Shown: in pieces, positions 61,998 to 64,000 of the stretch
Position numbering within the stretch: the first letter of the stretch is position 1
Layout: the number at the start of each line of letters is the position of its first letter
Notes under the pieces: generated by a model
What the model was told of the DNA's origin: nothing
Seen by the model: only the letters and a program-made list of their open reading frames with translations
Database searches by the model: none
Assembly: GCF_014699115.1 (NCBI RefSeq)
Contig: NZ_JACXAD010000014.1
Coordinates: forward strand, 82,459 to 146,458
Origin: Hymenobacter montanus
GTDB lineage: Bacteria > Bacteroidota > Bacteroidia > Cytophagales > Hymenobacteraceae
Length of the DNA: 64,000 nt
Direction of reading: 5' to 3'
Made by a program: the position numbers and the translations under genes

Positions 61998-62519
61998 GTG
62001 CACCAGCTCCACTGGTAGGGGGATGCTGGTGTTGCTCCCATTGTTGCCAGGGTTTTCAGTCCCCAGATAGCCAGATATGTATACAGCCTGGCAGTTGGCA
62101 GTGATAGCATAGTTGGGCATAGTGAAGGTCGCCTTGATAAAAGCGCTCTGGCCACTTGGAATGGAAACGGTGCGCGTTAATAGCCCGGTGGAGGGATTAT
62201 AGGAGCCCGAGGGCGTCACCTGTACCGGATTGGGTTTCGGCAGAAAGAGCGGGTTTGTAACTAGCGTCATGTTTAACGTCACGTTGACGGTTGAGTTAAA
62301 AAATCCACCGTTGTTGTAGCAGGTAAAGATGAAGATCGCTTGCGAACCTGCTGGGGCCGTGGCGGCATTGCTAGCAAGGGAAACCGATATGTCCTCACCA
62401 AACTGCGCGGCCGCTGAAAAGCTTAGCACTAGGTTAAGAAGGAGCCCTAGCACCGGGGCAGTAAGTAAGGGCCGACCCAAGAAGACAAACGGCGGAAGCT
62501 GAGTAAGAAATTTTTTCAT
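61461..62519 (-). CDS. T9SS type A secreted protein with variable head, paralogue C
   Basis: A 352-residue exported protein from the ATG at 62519 (MKKFLTQLPPFVFLGRPLLT), signal peptide ending SFSAAAQ. The variable head covers about 40-170 and contains SQAIFIFTCYNNGGFFNST, FIKATFTMPNYAITANCQAV and a YISGYLGTENPGN stretch, again DUF11-like. The constant fibronectin-like and T9SS type A parts start near residues 174 and 276. It is third in the tandem row; a partial fourth member lies 1.27 kb further on. Role unknown. Confidence 0.88.
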   Translation of the reverse strand: MKKFLTQLPPFVFLGRPLLTAPVLGLLLNLVLSFSAAAQFGEDISVSLASNAATAPAGSQAIFIFTCYNNGGFFNSTVNVTLNMTLVTNPLFLPKPNPVQVTPSGSYNPSTGLLTRTVSIPSGQSAFIKATFTMPNYAITANCQAVYISGYLGTENPGNNGSNTSIPLPVELVHFEAVAASSDALLSWTTASERNNDRFEIERAFDGHAFERLATTPGQGSSTRPSNYRFTDAGAARYGFPLVYYRLRQVDTDGTASFSPVRTVAFANSPETGPSLYPNPAADGQPLTVDLRALPPGSYQVQVLDLLGRPRGRYTLAGAEQHPLPISDLAPGRYLVRILGQQVNLALPLTRN

Positions 62520-63692
62520 AAAGAGTAATAAAAAAATGAGAGATGGTAATCAGAAAACCAATGCGTTAAATCAACTTTTGTAGACAACCACCGGAATGGT
62601 GGGAGAGACACAGAACAGCTCCAGTATTAGGGATAGGGAAGGGCCGAGATAGCGCCTAAATTAGGAGGGCTCAGGTTAGTAGTAAACAAGGTTTTCCTAG
62701 GAGCAATGAAAAGGGAGTCAAAATCTTATGTAGTAGATGTGATACAGTAACCCGAGACTAGGCCGGATTGTAAAGGATTTTCAAGGGAGCTATACTAAAC
62801 CAGCGGTTAAATTGTTTAATAAATTAAGTGAAAAAGGCAAACAATGGGTCGAAAAAGTGTAAATAGCGCTTGCTCGAGGTCAAGCTTCACAAACGAGGCG
62901 GTACCAACGCCTGCTCTATCCCGCAGTGTCCTTTCCCTATTCTTTCCTTTTCTCTCACCATGGGGTTAGTAGCTAATAGGCCAGGAGCTACTAGTTTCGG
63001 CTCACGGTCGTGCTTCAATCGGGCGGAGCTGGTTATCCACTAGAAGTCAAGGACTTATCCAGGCATCGCCCCCGTTCCCATAAGGTTCTGTACTTAGTGG
63101 TTGACTGAGTAGTCCCAGACGAGAGAAACCCAGGTGCCACCTAAATGCGCCAGTGGTACCAGTTAGGTAGTAAATGCTGTTCTCATAGGAGCGAGGAAAA
63201 GAGAGTTAAAAACTTCTGCATGGGACGTACCAACTTCAGCTCAGGTTGGGGATAACAGTACTTGTAGGAGTGCCATATTCAGTTGAAGGATGGTTAAAAT
63301 AGTACAAAATTCACCCATAAATAGGGCTACGAGCTAATGTGGTGAGTGTGACAAATAATCACAATGCCATAACTGAATTGGTATACTAGTCACAATGTCG
63401 CAAAAAAAAATGAATAACACAATAAAAAGAGTGAAGAGCAGAACATTTTGGGCTGTCAGGGTTTTGTTTAAGAATAGTATAGAAATGTATCTGTACATCT
63501 TAAGCTCGTTTTGGCGATCCAGTCTTATGGCTCCAGACTCTTACTGGCGATGGGGTGCTGGCCCCAGCACCCCATCGCCGCCAAGCCACTAGGGAGGCCG
63601 AACAGGTACGCTTGGGTATGGGAAGCCTAACGCCATCGGGCCGCGTGCGAGGCGATAGCCCTGCCGGGATAATCAGCGCCGCATGGACGCAC
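62520..63692. other. Long intergenic region, possibly decayed
   Basis: About 1.17 kb with no supported gene. The 50 bp next to the 62519 start hold the conserved leader. A diverged direct repeat of about 55 bp occurs at about 62673 and 63160 (shared AGTAGTAAA, TAGGAGC and GAAAAG blocks). A strong hairpin is at 63546-63579. Confidence 0.5.
63546..63579. repeat. Perfect short palindrome
   Basis: GGCGATGGGGTGCTGG is followed after two bases by its exact reverse complement CCAGCACCCCATCGCC. It is a 15-16-bp stem with a minimal loop and no T run, about 115 bp before the terminator of the partial paralogue. Confidence 0.7.
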
Positions 63693-63724
63693 AAAAAAAG
63701 CTCTGGCCAGATAGCCAGAGCTTT
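63693..63724 (-). terminator. Terminator of the partial fourth paralogue
   Basis: On the minus strand AAAGCTCTGGC pairs with GCCAGAGCTTT around a 6-nt loop, followed by a T run. It lies 67 bp after the stop codon at 63791. Confidence 0.85.
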
Positions 63725-63790
63725 GCTTATAAGTCGCGAAGGACTAGGCCGAGGATAGGCCCATGACGTTCCTGTCGCTAGGCGCACACT

Positions 63791-64000
63791 CTAGTTGCGC
63801 AGCAGGGGCAGGGGCAGGGTCAGGTTCACGGTCTGGCCCACCACCCGCACCAGGTAGCGACCCGGCTGCAGGTGCTGCGCGGCCAGGGCGTACTGCTCGT
63901 TGCCGGCCAGCGTGTGCGTGGCTAGCGGCCGGCCCAGCAGGTCGAGCACCTGCACCTGGTAGGGGCCGGGCGGCAGGGCCCGCAGGTCCAGGGTCAGGGG
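63791..64000 (-). CDS. T9SS type A sorting-domain protein, partial paralogue D
   Basis: Seventy codons are visible before the right edge; the 5' part is outside. The minus-strand translation (PLTLDLRALPPGPYQVQVLD, then LLGRPLATHTLAGNEQYALA, ending TLPLPLLRN) is a T9SS type A tail. It is closely related to paralogues A-C in its first half but different after LLGRP. It therefore belongs to the same family but was not homogenised to the same degree. Same strand and similar terminator as the others. Confidence 0.88.
   Translation of the reverse strand, partial: PLTLDLRALPPGPYQVQVLDLLGRPLATHTLAGNEQYALAAQHLQPGRYLVRVVGQTVNLTLPLPLLRN

Noticed and set aside
63395..63592. 65-codon plus-strand open frame
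   Set aside because: No recognisable family; the second half is the perfect palindrome.

Overview
The window reads as chromosomal DNA of a GC-rich Bacteroidota, most likely Hymenobacteraceae (Hymenobacter-like). Reasons: several secreted proteins end in type IX secretion (T9SS) sorting domains of type A and type B; the sdhC promoter has the Bacteroidota form TTTG-N20-TAnnTTTG; there is an exosortase K / MSEP-CTERM pair; the succinate dehydrogenase order is sdhC-sdhA with a single b558-type anchor; and Shine-Dalgarno motifs are scarce. No rRNA, tRNA, CRISPR array, intact insertion sequence or prophage was recognised.

Layout. 0-1.5 kb: sdhA (cut by the window edge) and sdhC, minus strand. 1.7-7.9 kb: two tandem genes for giant T9SS type B proteins with different 5' thirds and an indistinguishable 1.97-kb 3' part. 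8.1-13.6 kb: core metabolism (fabD, folK, an alpha/beta hydrolase, a long-chain polyprenyl diphosphate synthase, a cytochrome P450), with a stop-to-stop palindrome between two convergent genes. 13.8-19 kb: an AT-rich island of six minus-strand genes (two HEAT-like proteins, a DUF1963-like protein, two unknowns, one frameshifted unknown) resembling orphan immunity genes. 19-24 kb: universal stress protein, TlpA-like lipoprotein, aconitase. 24-33 kb: short accessory and membrane genes (SDR, EcsC, GT2 and FkbM pair, YitT, YiaA, DUF2459 with a decayed second copy, ATP-grasp-like protein). 33-38 kb: secreted subtilase and PaaN. 38-44 kb: small hypotheticals, a lipoprotein, an ABC-F ATPase and two copies of a nested palindromic element. 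44-47.6 kb: exosortase K overlapping its MSEP-CTERM partner. 47.8-52 kb: a 1382-residue lectin-like, glycine-rich T9SS protein. 53-57.8 kb: ABC permease and ATPase divergent from an SGNH esterase, the same layout as ybbP-ybbA/tesA. 58-64 kb: three complete and one partial T9SS type A proteins with variable heads and near-identical tails.

Together the window mixes housekeeping metabolism (TCA cycle, fatty acid, folate and isoprenoid synthesis) with a large surface and secretion repertoire. The most notable pattern is that two unrelated T9SS families both show divergent N-terminal halves joined to homogenised C-terminal tails. The AT-rich immunity-like island, the XrtK/MSEP dyad and the palindromic elements are the other parts worth following up.
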